Assembly: GCF_039830135.1 (NCBI RefSeq)
Contig: NZ_CP156081.1
Coordinates: 1-64,000 of the forward strand
Direction: 5' to 3'
Length of the DNA stretch: 64,000 nt
From: Defluviimonas sp. SAOS-178_SWC
GTDB taxonomy: Bacteria; Pseudomonadota; Alphaproteobacteria; Rhodobacterales; Rhodobacteraceae
Below are positions 46,030-57,242 of the stretch, one piece after another. How positions within the stretch are numbered: position 1 is the stretch's first letter; each line of letters opens with the position of its first letter. The notes under the pieces were generated by a model, which did not search any database, had not been told where the DNA came from, and was given only the letters and a program-made list of their open reading frames with translations. The translations under genes and the position numbers were made by a program.

Positions 46030-47640
46030 ATGGTTACACCGCTGATGCTTTCGGCGGTCGTCGTTACAACGTCGATCGCTGCTGCGCTCGTTGCCCTCTT
46101 GCTTCTGTCGGCTGTACCGCAGAGACGCGGAACCAAGGCTGACTTGCCGCAGCTTTCCGCGCCATTCGAACAGGCGATCTTCCTTTTCGATGACCGCGAA
46201 CTCGTCGATGCCACCAGTACCGGACGCGCCCTTCTCGGCGCCATTCCCGGCCCCGGTTCGGAATGGAGCCGGCTCGCCGGTTACCTCTCGCTGCGTCTTC
46301 GCGGCTTCGAGGCCGAGATGAGCAGTCTCGCCGAACGCGGTGAGCTTGAGATGCGCGGACAGGATGACGACGGATTTCGCGTCAAGGCCGAATGGCTCGG
46401 GCAGATGGCCCGGCTGACGGTCAGCGATCTTTCGGTCGAGGGGCAAGGCATACTCGTCGACGGGCTGAGCCAGCGGGCGCAGGAGGCAGAACTGGCCTCG
46501 CTACGCGAAACCGTCGCCACCGCACCTTTCCCGGTCTGGCGGACAGACGGCGACAACACGATCGTCTGGGCCAATCATGCCTATCTCGACCGCGTCGCGG
46601 AACGACAGGACGGCGAAGAGGACGACATGACCTGGCCGGTCCCGGCGCTCTTCCTTGATTGTGGGCGAAACCCGATCGGGAAGTCTCTGCGCAAGAAGCT
46701 CTCATCGCCTGACGGCGGGGCCGGGCACTGGTATGACTGCTACTCCTATCCCGCGGCCGAAGGACAGCTTCACTTCGCGTTGCCCGCCGACACGGTGGTC
46801 AAGGCGGAAACGTCGCTGCGCGAGTTCGTCCAGACCCTGACCAAGACTTTCGCCCATCTGCCGATCGGCCTCGCGATCTTCGACAGGCAGCGGCAACTCG
46901 CCCTGTTCAACCCCGCCCTTGTGGACCTCACCTCGGCCGGGGCGGAGTTCCTGTCCGCAAGACCGACGCTCTTCGCCTTTCTCGACCGCCTGCGCGAAGC
47001 CCATGTGATCCCCGAGCCGAAAGATTACGGCAGCTGGCGCCAACAGATGCTCGACCTCGAAAAGGCAGCGGCGAGCGGGCTATATGAAGAGACCTGGACC
47101 CTGCCGTCGGGCCAGACCTATCATGTCACCGGCCGACCGCATCCCGATGGCGCCGTCGCCTTCCTGATCGAGGATATCACCGCCGAAATCGCGCTGACCC
47201 GCCGCTTCCGGTCCGAAATCGAGCTGGGCCAGTCCGTGGTCGACACGTTGGACGAAGCGATCGCGGTGTTCTCGCCGGCAGGGGAGTTGATCCTGTCGAA
47301 CAGCGCTTACGAGGATCTCTGGGGCGTGGAGCCGGGCCGGACGCTCGGCACCATGACGATCATGGATTCGCTCAAGCACTGGCAGGAACAGACACGGCCG
47401 AACCCGACACTGGGCGACATCCGCGATTTCGTGACGACACTGGATGAACGCGCCGAGTGGACGGCCGAACTCCCCCTCACGGCGGGCGGCGCCCTTTCAT
47501 GCCGGATCGTGCCGCTCCTCGGGGGGGCAACGCTGGTCGGATTCGAGCGGGTCGCGCCGGACCGTCCGCTGGTGCGCCGTATCCGCCGGAACCGCTACGC
47601 CACGGCGCCCGGCTCGCAAGGCGAAACCGTCCAGGCCTGA
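46030..47640 (+). CDS. Membrane-anchored multi-PAS protein without kinase domain
   Basis: 536 aa from the ATG at 46030. One N-terminal membrane helix (LMLSAVVVTTSIAAALVALLLLSAV) is followed by three PAS-like regions, around 50-150, 170-270 and 285-385, and a fourth at 400-500 (VVDTLDEAIAVFSPAGELILSNSAYEDLWGVEPGR). No H-box, ATPase, GGDEF or HTH follows. It may be a sensor adaptor feeding another kinase. It lies 54 bp before tsaE and downstream of regB on the same strand. Confidence 0.75.
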   Translation: MVTPLMLSAVVVTTSIAAALVALLLLSAVPQRRGTKADLPQLSAPFEQAIFLFDDRELVDATSTGRALLGAIPGPGSEWSRLAGYLSLRLRGFEAEMSSLAERGELEMRGQDDDGFRVKAEWLGQMARLTVSDLSVEGQGILVDGLSQRAQEAELASLRETVATAPFPVWRTDGDNTIVWANHAYLDRVAERQDGEEDDMTWPVPALFLDCGRNPIGKSLRKKLSSPDGGAGHWYDCYSYPAAEGQLHFALPADTVVKAETSLREFVQTLTKTFAHLPIGLAIFDRQRQLALFNPALVDLTSAGAEFLSARPTLFAFLDRLREAHVIPEPKDYGSWRQQMLDLEKAAASGLYEETWTLPSGQTYHVTGRPHPDGAVAFLIEDITAEIALTRRFRSEIELGQSVVDTLDEAIAVFSPAGELILSNSAYEDLWGVEPGRTLGTMTIMDSLKHWQEQTRPNPTLGDIRDFVTTLDERAEWTAELPLTAGGALSCRIVPLLGGATLVGFERVAPDRPLVRRIRRNRYATAPGSQGETVQA

Positions 47641-47694
47641 ACCGCCTGACGCAATCGCCTTGCGGGCCGGGCCGAGGGCGGTCAGAATCGCGCC

Positions 47695-48213
47695 ATGAAC
47701 GACGCGACACTGCTCCCCCTATCCGTCCGGCTCGACCTGCCGACGCCCGAGGCTACGGCCGAATTGGCGCGGTGGCTCGCGCCGCGCCTGCACGCGGGCG
47801 ACGTCATCCTCCTCGACGGCCCCATCGGTGCCGGGAAATCGCATTTCTGCCGCAGCCTGATCCAGGCCCGGCTCAAGGCCCTCGACCGGATGGAGGATGT
47901 GCCGTCGCCGACCTACACGCTCGTGCAGATCTACGAGCTTGACGGCGTCGACATCTGGCATGCCGACCTCTACCGGCTGACGGCTGCCGACGAAGCGGCC
48001 GAACTCGGCCTCGAAGAGGCGTTCGACCAGGCGATCTGCCTTGTCGAGTGGCCAGACAGGTTGGGGGAGATGGCGCCGGGTTCCGCGCTCAGGGTGGATC
48101 TGGACCCTGGCGCCGGACCAACAGATCGAAGCGCGCGCCTTTCGGCGCGCGATCCCCGCTGGCGACCGGTTCTCGATATTCTTCAGACGGTTGATTGGCA
48201 TCGGCATGAGTGA
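47695..48213 (+). CDS. tsaE: tRNA threonylcarbamoyladenosine biosynthesis ATPase TsaE
   Basis: 172-aa ATPase of the t6A complex: Walker A LDGPIGAGKSHFCR near 40-53, PSPTYTLVQIYEL, HADLYRL and LVEWPDRLGE. It drives turnover of TsaBD. It overlaps the following kinase gene by 8 nt, so the two are coupled. Confidence 0.95.
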   Translation: MNDATLLPLSVRLDLPTPEATAELARWLAPRLHAGDVILLDGPIGAGKSHFCRSLIQARLKALDRMEDVPSPTYTLVQIYELDGVDIWHADLYRLTAADEAAELGLEEAFDQAICLVEWPDRLGEMAPGSALRVDLDPGAGPTDRSARLSARDPRWRPVLDILQTVDWHRHE

Positions 48214-49225
48214 CCGGACGATCCTCGCTGCCCGCTTCCTGACCGGGGCCGGTTGGGACACGGCCAGCCACGCGCCGCTCGCCGGGGACGCGTCGGCCCG
48301 AAGCTACCAGAGACTGACGATCAACGGTCGGGCGGCGGTGCTGATGGATGCCGCGCCGGCGCAGGGCGAAAGCACGGAACGTTTCGCCCGCATGGCCCGT
48401 TGGCTGGCGGACCACGGCTATTCGCCACCGGCTCTTCTTGCCGCAGACCACGCGCATGGTTTTCTTCTCCTCGAAGACCTCGGCGACGACCTGTTCGCGC
48501 GGCTGCTCGCCGCCGACCCGTCGCGCGAGGCGGAGCTTTACGCCGCCGCAACCGATTTCCTGAGCGACCTGCACCGCCACCCGGCCCCCGACTTCGTCGC
48601 GCCGCTTGACGCATCCGGGCTCGCCGAGCTCACCATGCTCGTGCCGAAGTGGTATTTGCCCGGGATCGGCGAACCGGCAAACCCCACCGCAGAGGTGCTG
48701 CCGGACCTGATCGGCGCGGAGTTCGCGCGCCTCGGCGATGGCGCCGTCGTCACCTCGCTCCGCGATTTCCATGCGGAGAACCTGATCTGGCTACCCGAGC
48801 GGTCGGGCCATGCCCGCCTCGGTCTCCTCGATTTTCAGGATGCCGTTGCGACCCATCCGGCTTACGATCTCGTCTCGCTCCTGCAAGATGCTCGTCGGGA
48901 CGTGTCCGAGATGACGGAGGCCGCGATGATCGCGCGGTACGTCCGGGCCAACGGTCTGGATCCTGCCGGTTTCGGCGCCGTATACGCGCTGCTCGGCGCA
49001 CAGCGTGCGCTGCGCATCGCCGGCATCTTCGCGCGTCTCACCCTGCGTGACGGCAAACCGCACTACCTCGCCTACCTGCCGCGGGTCTGGCGGCATCTCG
49101 ACCGCAATCTCGCCCATCCCGCGCTTGGCGATCTCGCCCGTGCGGTGCATGAAAGCCTGCCGGCACCGACGCCGGAGCGGGTTCAAAGGATCAAGGACCA
49201 ATGCGGACGACACCCGACGCTTTGA
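48206..49225 (+). CDS. amgK: Anomeric MurNAc/GlcNAc kinase AmgK
   Basis: 339-aa aminoglycoside-phosphotransferase-fold kinase. It has GDASARSYQRL, LLLEDLGDDLFARLL, the catalytic SLRDFHAENLIWL and LLDFQDAVATHPAYDLVSLLQDARRD. With MurU it forms the cell-wall sugar recycling route that bypasses de novo UDP-MurNAc synthesis. Overlap with both tsaE (8 nt) and murU (25 nt) supports one operon and the AmgK assignment. Confidence 0.88.
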   Translation: MSDRTILAARFLTGAGWDTASHAPLAGDASARSYQRLTINGRAAVLMDAAPAQGESTERFARMARWLADHGYSPPALLAADHAHGFLLLEDLGDDLFARLLAADPSREAELYAAATDFLSDLHRHPAPDFVAPLDASGLAELTMLVPKWYLPGIGEPANPTAEVLPDLIGAEFARLGDGAVVTSLRDFHAENLIWLPERSGHARLGLLDFQDAVATHPAYDLVSLLQDARRDVSEMTEAAMIARYVRANGLDPAGFGAVYALLGAQRALRIAGIFARLTLRDGKPHYLAYLPRVWRHLDRNLAHPALGDLARAVHESLPAPTPERVQRIKDQCGRHPTL

Positions 49226-49899
49226 TGCTCTTCACCGCCGGCCTCGGCACCCGGATGGGCGCGCTGACCGCGAATAGGCCGAAACCGCTGATCGAGGTCG
49301 GAGGGCGGGCGCTGATAGATCACGCCCTGGCGCAGGTGGAGGGAGCGGGGATCGGCTGGGTCGTGGCCAACCTCCACTACCTGCCCGAACAGATCATCGC
49401 GCATTTGTCGCTGTACAGGGATATCCGGTTTTCCGCCGAGACAGAGACGCTTCTGGAAACCGGCGGCGGCCTGCGGAAAGCGCTACCGCTCCTTGGCGAC
49501 GGTCCTGTCTTCACGCTCAACACCGATGCGGTCTGGACCGGCGCCAACCCGCTGACGGAGCTGCGTGACGCCTGGGACGCGGATCGCATGGACGGCCTCA
49601 TGCTTCTCGTCCCCACCGCCCGCGCAAGCGGCCATTCCGGCCCCGGTGATTTCGACCGCGATGCCGATGGCCGGCTGACCCGGGGGCGGAGCTTTGTCTA
49701 TACCGGCGCCCAGATCGTCGCCACCACCGGCCTCGCCGCGATCCCCGCGCAGGTCTTCTCGCTCAACCTCCTTTGGGACCGGATGCTCGCCGATGGGCGG
49801 CTTTTCGGCCTCGTCCATGACGGCGGATGGTGCGATGTCGGAAGGCCTGAGTCGATCCCCGTTGCCGAGGCCCTTCTGCGCGAGGCTGCCGGTGTTTGA
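49201..49899 (+). CDS. murU: MurNAc-1-phosphate uridylyltransferase MurU
   Basis: 232-aa nucleotidyltransferase: MLFTAGLGTRMGALTANRPKPLIEVGGRALIDHAL is the activation loop with the Arg/Lys signature. FTLNTDAVWTG holds the metal Asp, and GGWCDVGRPESI closes the fold. It makes UDP-MurNAc from the AmgK product. ATG inside the amgK end. Confidence 0.9.
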   Translation: MRTTPDALMLFTAGLGTRMGALTANRPKPLIEVGGRALIDHALAQVEGAGIGWVVANLHYLPEQIIAHLSLYRDIRFSAETETLLETGGGLRKALPLLGDGPVFTLNTDAVWTGANPLTELRDAWDADRMDGLMLLVPTARASGHSGPGDFDRDADGRLTRGRSFVYTGAQIVATTGLAAIPAQVFSLNLLWDRMLADGRLFGLVHDGGWCDVGRPESIPVAEALLREAAGV

Positions 49900-52837
49900 C
49901 CCTTCGCCGATGCCCCGCCTTTTCGGCCTGCCCCCGGGCGCGAACTTTCCGCAAGATCTTGCCGACGGGCTGATCGCGCGCATGGCCGGCGCACCGCCGG
50001 AAGCGATGGCGCGGGTGACGCTCTACCTCAACACCGCACGGATGCAGCGTTCGGTGCGGGCGGCCTTCGACGGTCACGGCGCCCGCTTCCTGCCGCGCTT
50101 GCGATTGATCACCGATCTCGGCCGCGACCCGTTGCCGGGTCTTCCCCCTGCTGTTCCCCCGTTGCGGCGGCGGCTCGATCTCGCCCGGCTGGTGGCGGAA
50201 CGGATGCGGCAGGACCACGACTTCGCGGCCCGTTCCGCTATCTTCGATCTTGCCGACAGCCTCGCCCGGCTGATGGACGAGATGCAGGGCGAAGGCGTCG
50301 CGCTCAGTGCTCTGGAAGCGGCTGATCTGGCCGAGGACCATGCCGCCCACTGGGAACGCAGCCTTGCCTTCATCCGGATCATCGCCCGCTATTTCGAAGC
50401 CGACAGCGCGCCGGACCCCGAAGCACGGCAGCGCCGGGTGGTGGAGGCGATGACCGCCCGATGGCAGGATGCGCCGCCGTCGGATCCCGTTATCGTCGCC
50501 GGCTCCACCGGATCGCGCGGTGCGACACAGATGCTGATGCAGGCCGTGGCACGCCTGCCGCAAGGCGCGATCGTGCTGCCCGGGTTCGACTTCGACATGC
50601 CGGATCGCGCGTGGAACAGTCTCTCAACCGGCCCAATTCCGTCGGAAGACCATCCGCAATACCGCTTTCTGCACCTCTGCCGCACCCTTGAGGTTCCGCC
50701 CGGATCGGTCGGCCGGTGGTCGGATGTCGCGGCGCCGGCACCGGAGCGAAACCGGCTCCTGTCGCTCGCTTTGCGCCCGGCGCCGGTGACGGATCAATGG
50801 ATGACAGACGGGGCGGGGCTTGGCCCGCTCGGCCCGGCCACGGAAGGTCTGACCCTGATCGAAGCCCCATCGCTGCGGTCCGAGGCGCTGGCGATCGCGC
50901 TCCTCCTTCGGAAAGCCGTCGAGGATGGGAAACGCGCCGCCCTGATCACGCCGGACCGGATGCTCACCCGCCGGGTAACTGCGGCGCTCGACCGGTGGGG
51001 GATCGTGCCGGACGACAGCGCGGGGCTGCCGCTGGTGCAATCGGCGCCCGGGCGGTTCCTTCGCCATGTCGCGGCACTGATCGGCCAAGCGCTGACGGCG
51101 GAGTCCCTTCTGATCGTCCTGAAGCACCCGCTGACCGCGACCGGGGCCGACGACCGCGGCAACCATTTGAGGTTCACCCGCGATCTGGAATTGTCGCTCC
51201 GCCGGTCCGGCCCGCCCTTTCCAACCGGCGCCGACCTGCGCGCCTGGGCCGAGAAGGCTGGCGGCGGCGAGCGGGCTGTGTGGGCGGAGTGGATCGCGAA
51301 CAGCCTCGCTGGCAGCGCCGATTTCGGGGAGCAGCCGCTTTCGGCCATTGCAAACACGCATTTGAAGATAACCAGCGCCCTTGCGGCCGGGCCGGGGGGG
51401 CAGGTCGAGGCAAGCGAGCTTTGGCGCGAGGAGGCCGGCCGGCTTGCCTTACGCACGATGGCCGAACTGGTCGCCGAAGCCCCGAACGGAGGCACGTTCA
51501 GGCCGGCCGACTATACCGACCTCGTGACCTCGCTTCTGTCCCAGGGAAGCGTCCGGCAAGCCGCCGCGTCGCATCCCCTGATCGCGATCCAAGGCACGCT
51601 GGAAGCGCGGGCGGGCGGCGCCGACCTTGCCATCCTTGCCGGGCTGAACGAGGGGATCTGGCCCGCGAGCCCCGCGCCCGATCCGTGGCTCTCTCGGCAG
51701 ATGCGGCTGAAAGCCGGTCTTCTGTTGCCCGAACGTCAGATCGGCCTCTCCGCGCATGACTTCCAGCAAGCGGCGGGCGCGGCAGAAGTCGTCCTGTCGC
51801 GCGCGATCCGGGATGAGGCGGCGGCGACTGTCGCCTCCCGCTGGCTGGCCCGGATGACGAACCTTCTTCAGGGCCTCCCCGAGCAGGGTGGGCCCGAGGC
51901 CCTGCGTGCGATGCGTGCGCGCGGCAACGAATGGCTGGACTTAACGTTGGCGCTGGAAACACCGGAACCGACAGGAGCCGCGCGGCGTCCCGCTCCTCGC
52001 CCACCTGTCGAAGCGCGCCCACGCGAGCTTCCGGTGACCGGCATCCGCATGCTCATCCGCGATCCCTATGAGATCTACGCCCGCCGCATCCTGCGCCTTT
52101 ACCCGCTCGACCCCCTCCGGGCCGAGCCGGATGCCCGGAAGCGCGGGACCGTCCTGCACCGGATCATGGAGCGCTTCATCCTCGATCGTCCCGATGGCGA
52201 ATCCCAGGCGGAAGCGGCCCGGCGACTGCTGGCACTGGCCGAAACGAAGCTGGCCGAGGATATTCCCTGGCCCGCCGCGCAACGCATCTGGCTGTCGCGG
52301 CTTGGCCGCATCGCCGAGGGTTTCGCGGCGGCCGAGGCCGAACGCGCCCGGCTTGGGCGACCGGTGGTTCTGGAAGAAAAAGGCACTGTTCTGCTGGAAT
52401 CGAGCGCCTTTCGCCTGACGGCCCGGCCCGACAGGATCGACCTTCTGGAGGATGGCCGGGTTCATATTTACGATTACAAGACCGGAAATCCGCCTTCCAA
52501 AAAGCAGGAAGAAGCGTTCGACAAGCAGCTTCTTCTGGAAGCGGCAATGGCGGAACGCGGGGGCTTTCCGCCACTTGGAAAACGGGAGGTCGCGGGCGCG
52601 ACCTATATCCGAATTGGCGGCGTGGGCGAAGAACGGCCCGTGACGATCGACGACGCGACCCTCGCCCAGACCTGGGATGGTCTCCAGCGTCTCATAGAAT
52701 CGTACGACCGCCGCGCCACTGGCTACCCCTCCCGCCGGGCGGTCTTCGCCGCGCGGATGGAGGGGGATTACGACCACCTCGCCCGCTTCGGCGAATGGCA
52801 GATGGGCGACAAACCCGAACCGGAGGATGTCGGATGA
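49892..52837 (+). CDS. addB: AddB, nuclease subunit of the AddAB double-strand-break enzyme
   Basis: 981 aa. I prefer the GTG at 49892 (MFDPSPMPRLFGLPPGANFP), which overlaps the murU stop; an ATG at 49910 is the alternative. The body is a degenerate helicase-like part. The C-terminal RecB-type nuclease shows RKRGTVLHRIMERF, RPDRIDLLEDGRVHIYDYKTGNPPS (Asp and YDYKTG catalytic motif) and KQLLLEAAMAE. AddAB is the alphaproteobacterial replacement of RecBCD. Coupled to addA by ATGA. Confidence 0.93.
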   Translation: MFDPSPMPRLFGLPPGANFPQDLADGLIARMAGAPPEAMARVTLYLNTARMQRSVRAAFDGHGARFLPRLRLITDLGRDPLPGLPPAVPPLRRRLDLARLVAERMRQDHDFAARSAIFDLADSLARLMDEMQGEGVALSALEAADLAEDHAAHWERSLAFIRIIARYFEADSAPDPEARQRRVVEAMTARWQDAPPSDPVIVAGSTGSRGATQMLMQAVARLPQGAIVLPGFDFDMPDRAWNSLSTGPIPSEDHPQYRFLHLCRTLEVPPGSVGRWSDVAAPAPERNRLLSLALRPAPVTDQWMTDGAGLGPLGPATEGLTLIEAPSLRSEALAIALLLRKAVEDGKRAALITPDRMLTRRVTAALDRWGIVPDDSAGLPLVQSAPGRFLRHVAALIGQALTAESLLIVLKHPLTATGADDRGNHLRFTRDLELSLRRSGPPFPTGADLRAWAEKAGGGERAVWAEWIANSLAGSADFGEQPLSAIANTHLKITSALAAGPGGQVEASELWREEAGRLALRTMAELVAEAPNGGTFRPADYTDLVTSLLSQGSVRQAAASHPLIAIQGTLEARAGGADLAILAGLNEGIWPASPAPDPWLSRQMRLKAGLLLPERQIGLSAHDFQQAAGAAEVVLSRAIRDEAAATVASRWLARMTNLLQGLPEQGGPEALRAMRARGNEWLDLTLALETPEPTGAARRPAPRPPVEARPRELPVTGIRMLIRDPYEIYARRILRLYPLDPLRAEPDARKRGTVLHRIMERFILDRPDGESQAEAARRLLALAETKLAEDIPWPAAQRIWLSRLGRIAEGFAAAEAERARLGRPVVLEEKGTVLLESSAFRLTARPDRIDLLEDGRVHIYDYKTGNPPSKKQEEAFDKQLLLEAAMAERGGFPPLGKREVAGATYIRIGGVGEERPVTIDDATLAQTWDGLQRLIESYDRRATGYPSRRAVFAARMEGDYDHLARFGEWQMGDKPEPEDVG

Positions 52838-55800
52838 TCCGGTCGGCAGCGAGCGAGCGGCAGGTTCAGGCGGCCGATCCGGTGCAATCCACCTGGCTTT
52901 CGGCGAATGCCGGGTCGGGCAAGACGCGTGTCCTGATCGACCGGGTCGCGCGGCTTCTCCTTGGCGGGACGGAACCGCAACGCATCCTGTGCCTCACCTA
53001 TACCAAGGCGGCGGCAAGCGAGATGCAGAACCGGCTGTTCGACCGGCTCGGCAAATGGGCGATGCTGCCGGAGCCGAAGCTTCGCGACGCCCTGCGGGAA
53101 CTGGGCATCGAAGGCGGGATCGACGCCGAAACGCTGGCCCGCGCCCGCCGCCTCTTCGCGCGCGCGATCGAGACGCCGGGCGGGCTCAAGATCCAGACGA
53201 TCCATTCCTTCTGCGCCGCGCTCCTGCGCCGTTTTCCGCTTGAGGCCGGCATTTCGCCGGACTTCACCGAGATGGACGACCGTGCGGCGAAACTGATGCG
53301 GGACGAGATCGTCGAAGAGCTTGCCGCAGGCGCCGACGTGGCTGCGGTTGACGCCATCTCCGGGATCTTTTCTGGGGAGGATCTGTCCGGGCTTCTGGGC
53401 ACTTTGTGCCGGATGAGTGACGCTTTTTCCGAACCGCTCGACAGGGCGGGGGCACTCGGGCTTTTCGGGCTTCCGGCGGAATTCGATGCCGCCGCCGCCA
53501 TCGCGACCGCCTTTGATGGCTCGGAGGCCGCGTTGATTTCCAGCGTCGTCCCGATCCTTCGACTTCAAAGCAAGACGGTGGTCGATCTGGCCAATCTGCT
53601 CGCCGGCGTCGACACGGTGAACCGCCCGGTCGAGGCCTTCGACTCGCTTTGTTCGGCGTTCCTCTATCGCCAGAGCGGCGGCGGATACCGGGCTGAGGCA
53701 AAGACCGGCAGCGTGCCGACCAAGAACGCGCAAAAGGCGCTTGGCCCGCTTCTTGACGCGTTTCACGCGCTCATGAACCGGGTGGCGGATGCCTTCAGCC
53801 TCCTCCAGACGCTCGCAGCAGCCGAAAAGACCCTTGCCCTGCACCGCTTCGCCACCGCCTTCCTACCCCGATACGAAACACGCAAGGCGGCGCACGGCTG
53901 GCTCGATTTCGACGATCTCATCGTCCGATCCGCCCGGCTTCTGTCCGATCCCGGCGTCGCGGCATGGGTTCTCTTCCGGCTTGACGGCGGCATCGACCAC
54001 ATTCTCGTGGACGAGGCGCAGGACACCAGCCCCAGCCAGTGGACAGTGGTCGAACGCCTGGCGGACGACTTCACCGCGGGCGAAAGCGCGCGGGGGGCGG
54101 TACGCACGGTCTTCGTCGTCGGAGACAAGAAGCAGTCGATCTATTCCTTCCAGGGCGCCGATCTGGTCGCTTTCGACCGCATGCAGGACCATTTCGCCAC
54201 GAAATACGCAGAGGTCGGCATCGGTTTCCAGCGGCTGGAACTGGAGCATTCCTTCCGCTCGTCCGACGCGATCCTGCGGGTGGTCGACCTGACCTTCGCC
54301 GAACGGGTCAATCGCGGCCTCGGCGGCTATCCGAAGCATGTCGCCTTCCACACCGACCTGCCGGGGCGGGTGGATATCTGGCCCGCGATCCCCAAGACCG
54401 AGAACCCCGAGGCGGAAAACTGGTACGACCCGACAGACATCCTGCCCGAGGAACACGAGACCATCGTCTTGGCCCGCCGCATCGCCGCTGAGATCAAACG
54501 CATGATCGACGCAGGCGCGTGCATCGCGACGAAAGACGGGCCGAAGCCGGTTGACGAGGGTGATTTCCTGATCCTCGTCCAGCGCCGCTCCGACCTCTTT
54601 CACGAGATCATCCGGGCCTGCAAGTCGGCCGGGCTCGACATCGCCGGCGCCGACCGGCTGAAGATCGGCGGCGAACTCGCGGTCAAGGATCTCGGCGCGC
54701 TCCTGCGGTTCCTCGCCACGCCCGAAGACGACCTGTCGCTCGCCGCCGCATTGCGCTCGCCGCTCTTCGGCTGGTCCGAGGGCGCGCTTTACAACCTCGC
54801 CCACGGACGGGGCGACGCCTATCTTTGGGCTGCTCTGCGGGACAAGGCCGCGGCGCATCCCGAAACGCTGGCAGTTTTGAACGACCTCCGCGATCAGGCG
54901 GATTTCCTGCGGCCCTATGACCTTATCGAGCGGATGCTGACCCGGCATGGCGGCCGCGACCGGCTGATCGCCCGTCTCGGACCGGAGGCAGAGGACGGGA
55001 TCGACGCGCTTCTCGGTCAGGCATTGGCCTTCGAACGGTCGGACGTGCCGAGCCTTACGGGTTTCCTCGTCTGGATGGAAACCGATGATGTGGAGATCAA
55101 GAGAAGGCTCGATTCCGCCTCGAAATCCATCCGAGTGATGACCGTCCACGGAGCAAAGGGGCTGGAAGCCCCGATCGTGATCCTGCCAGACACGGCCAAG
55201 CGGCGCGACGATCCGAAAGACGAGATCTACCTGCTTGACGGCCACCCGGTGTGGAAAACGAAGGCCAATGAAAGCCCGGCGCGTATCGCGGCTTTGCGCA
55301 CCGATCTTCAGGACCGGCAGCGCGAGGAGCGCATGCGGCTTCTCTACGTCGCGATGACGCGGGCCGAGGTCTGGCTGATCGTCTGCGGCGCGGGCGACGT
55401 GGGGCAGGGCGCGGACAGCTGGTATTCGCTGACCGCCGAGGCCGTCGAGAAGGCGGGCGCGATCGACCTCTCAACCGGGGGGGGGCCGGGACGTCGGCAC
55501 GAATGCGGGACCTGGCCGGCCGATATGCCGCGCGGACTGGTGACGGCCGGACCGGGGGTGATCCTGCCCGGCTGGGCAGGCGTTGACGCTCCAGCCCAAG
55601 CCGGATCGGATCAGCCTTTGTCGCCCTCGGGACTTGGGGGGGAAAAGGCATTGCCGGGCGAGGAGGGGCTGGACGAGGACAGCGCAAAGCGTCGCGGTAC
55701 GTGGCTGCACCTTTTGCTCGAACACCTGCCGCTCTGGCCAGAGAAGGACTGGCCCGCGATTGCGTCCTCGCTGCTGGAGACCGGCGATGAGTTCGTGGTT

Positions 55801-56199
55801 CCGGCCGAGACTGAAGCGATTCTGAACGAAGCCCGGCATGTTCTCCGTTCTTCTTCCATGGCGGCCTTGCTGGTGCCGGGTGCGCTCAGCGAGGTTGAAG
55901 TCACGGCAGCTCTCGACGAACTCGGGGGGCGGGTCGTGCACGGGACGATCGACCGGCTGCTGATCGACGCGGACCGCATTCTGGCCGTTGACTACAAATC
56001 CAACGCGGTCGTTCCCGCGCGCGCCGAGGAGGTGCCCGACGGGCTTCTCCGGCAGATGGGCGCCTATGCGGCGGTGCTGGAACGGATCTATCCGGGGCGC
56101 CGGGTCGAGACGGCGATCCTCTGGACGAAGACCGGCGATCTGATGCCGCTGCCTCGCGACATCGTGAGGGACGCCCTGTCGCGCACCACCATCCCTTGA
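52834..56199 (+). CDS. addA: AddA, helicase-nuclease subunit
   Basis: 1121-aa UvrD-like helicase with a C-terminal nuclease. Walker A is in [20 protein letters not shown] near 20-35, followed by [59 protein letters not shown] and [14 protein letters not shown]. The nuclease motif [15 protein letters not shown] is near 1045. It processes double-strand breaks for RecA. ATGA overlap with addB. Confidence 0.95.
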   Translation: MIRSAASERQVQAADPVQSTWLSANAGSGKTRVLIDRVARLLLGGTEPQRILCLTYTKAAASEMQNRLFDRLGKWAMLPEPKLRDALRELGIEGGIDAETLARARRLFARAIETPGGLKIQTIHSFCAALLRRFPLEAGISPDFTEMDDRAAKLMRDEIVEELAAGADVAAVDAISGIFSGEDLSGLLGTLCRMSDAFSEPLDRAGALGLFGLPAEFDAAAAIATAFDGSEAALISSVVPILRLQSKTVVDLANLLAGVDTVNRPVEAFDSLCSAFLYRQSGGGYRAEAKTGSVPTKNAQKALGPLLDAFHALMNRVADAFSLLQTLAAAEKTLALHRFATAFLPRYETRKAAHGWLDFDDLIVRSARLLSDPGVAAWVLFRLDGGIDHILVDEAQDTSPSQWTVVERLADDFTAGESARGAVRTVFVVGDKKQSIYSFQGADLVAFDRMQDHFATKYAEVGIGFQRLELEHSFRSSDAILRVVDLTFAERVNRGLGGYPKHVAFHTDLPGRVDIWPAIPKTENPEAENWYDPTDILPEEHETIVLARRIAAEIKRMIDAGACIATKDGPKPVDEGDFLILVQRRSDLFHEIIRACKSAGLDIAGADRLKIGGELAVKDLGALLRFLATPEDDLSLAAALRSPLFGWSEGALYNLAHGRGDAYLWAALRDKAAAHPETLAVLNDLRDQADFLRPYDLIERMLTRHGGRDRLIARLGPEAEDGIDALLGQALAFERSDVPSLTGFLVWMETDDVEIKRRLDSASKSIRVMTVHGAKGLEAPIVILPDTAKRRDDPKDEIYLLDGHPVWKTKANESPARIAALRTDLQDRQREERMRLLYVAMTRAEVWLIVCGAGDVGQGADSWYSLTAEAVEKAGAIDLSTGGGPGRRHECGTWPADMPRGLVTAGPGVILPGWAGVDAPAQAGSDQPLSPSGLGGEKALPGEEGLDEDSAKRRGTWLHLLLEHLPLWPEKDWPAIASSLLETGDEFVVPAETEAILNEARHVLRSSSMAALLVPGALSEVEVTAALDELGGRVVHGTIDRLLIDADRILAVDYKSNAVVPARAEEVPDGLLRQMGAYAAVLERIYPGRRVETAILWTKTGDLMPLPRDIVRDALSRTTIP

Positions 56200-56257
56200 C
56201 GGCACCCTCGGCCGTTCATACGTTCTTGCCAACGCATCCCGAACCTGGAGAACTGAT

Positions 56258-56578
56258 ATGGCCACCGTTGCCGTAACCGACGCTACCTTTGACACTGAAG
56301 TCCGGCAATCCGACATTCCCGTCGTCGTCGATTTCTGGGCGGAATGGTGCGGCCCGTGCAAGCAGATCGGCCCCGCGCTTGAAGAGCTTTCGGCGCAGTA
56401 TGAGGGCAAGGTGAAGATCGTGAAGGTGAACGTGGACGAAAATCCCGATTCGCCGGCGCAGATGGGTGTGCGCGGGATTCCGGCACTCTTCATGTTCAAG
56501 GGCGGCCAGATCATCTCCAACAAGGTCGGCGCCGCACCGAAGGCCGCGCTGCAAAACTGGATCGAATCGGCGATCTGA
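56258..56578 (+). CDS. trxA: Thioredoxin
   Basis: 106-aa classical thioredoxin: [18 protein letters not shown] with the WCGPCK redox pair, [31 protein letters not shown] with the cis-Pro, and a C-terminal helix. General protein disulfide reductase. It follows addA by 58 bp and has its own terminator. Confidence 0.97.
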   Translation: MATVAVTDATFDTEVRQSDIPVVVDFWAEWCGPCKQIGPALEELSAQYEGKVKIVKVNVDENPDSPAQMGVRGIPALFMFKGGQIISNKVGAAPKAALQNWIESAI

Positions 56579-56598
56579 TCCGGGCTGGGCCCGTTTGG

Positions 56599-56621
56599 AA
56601 GGGCGCCTCCGGGCGCCCTTT
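56599..56621 (+). terminator. Rho-independent terminator of trxA
   Basis: AAGGGCGCC/GGCGCCCTT stem with a 4-nt loop and a short T-run, 20 nt after the trxA stop. Confidence 0.75.
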
Positions 56622-56684
56622 CGCATGTCCGGTTGCGGGCGGCGGCCCGCGCCGCCATATAGGACCGGACAAACGGAGGGTTTC

Positions 56685-57242
56685 ATGGCGGACGACAGAT
56701 TCCCCGGCTGGCATGGCACGACGATCATCGGCGTGCGGCGCGGCGGCGAGGTCGTGGTGGCGGGCGACGGGCAGGTGAGCCTCGGCCAGACCGTGATCAA
56801 GGGCACCGCGCGCAAGGTGCGCCGGCTTTCCCCCGGCGGGCGCGACGTGGTCTGCGGCTTCGCCGGATCGACGGCAGATGCCTTTACCCTGTTGGAACGG
56901 CTGGAGAAGAAGCTGGAAGCGGCGCCGGGGCAGCTGATGCGGGCCTGTGTGGAGCTTGCCAAGGACTGGCGCACCGACAAATACCTGCAAAAGCTCGAAG
57001 CGATGCTGATCGTGACCGACGGGACGACGCTGCTGGTCGTGACCGGCGCGGGCGACGTGCTGGAGCCGGAACACAACGTGGCCGCCATCGGATCGGGCGG
57101 GAATTTCGCGCTCGCCGCCGCACGGGGGTTGATGGAGACCGACCTTCCGGCCGAAGAGATTGCCCGGAAGGCGATGGCCATCGCCGCCGATATCTGTGTC
57201 TACACGAACGGGAACCTGACGGTGGAAACCATCCGTGCCTGA
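56685..57242 (+). CDS. hslV: HslV (ClpQ) protease subunit
   Basis: 185-aa proteasome-like threonine protease. The [21 protein letters not shown] start carries a short propeptide before the catalytic Thr. [24 protein letters not shown] and [14 protein letters not shown] are typical. It works with the HslU unfoldase. An unrelated membrane-protein gene sits between the two, overlapping hslV by 8 nt. Confidence 0.96.
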   Translation: MADDRFPGWHGTTIIGVRRGGEVVVAGDGQVSLGQTVIKGTARKVRRLSPGGRDVVCGFAGSTADAFTLLERLEKKLEAAPGQLMRACVELAKDWRTDKYLQKLEAMLIVTDGTTLLVVTGAGDVLEPEHNVAAIGSGGNFALAAARGLMETDLPAEEIARKAMAIAADICVYTNGNLTVETIRA

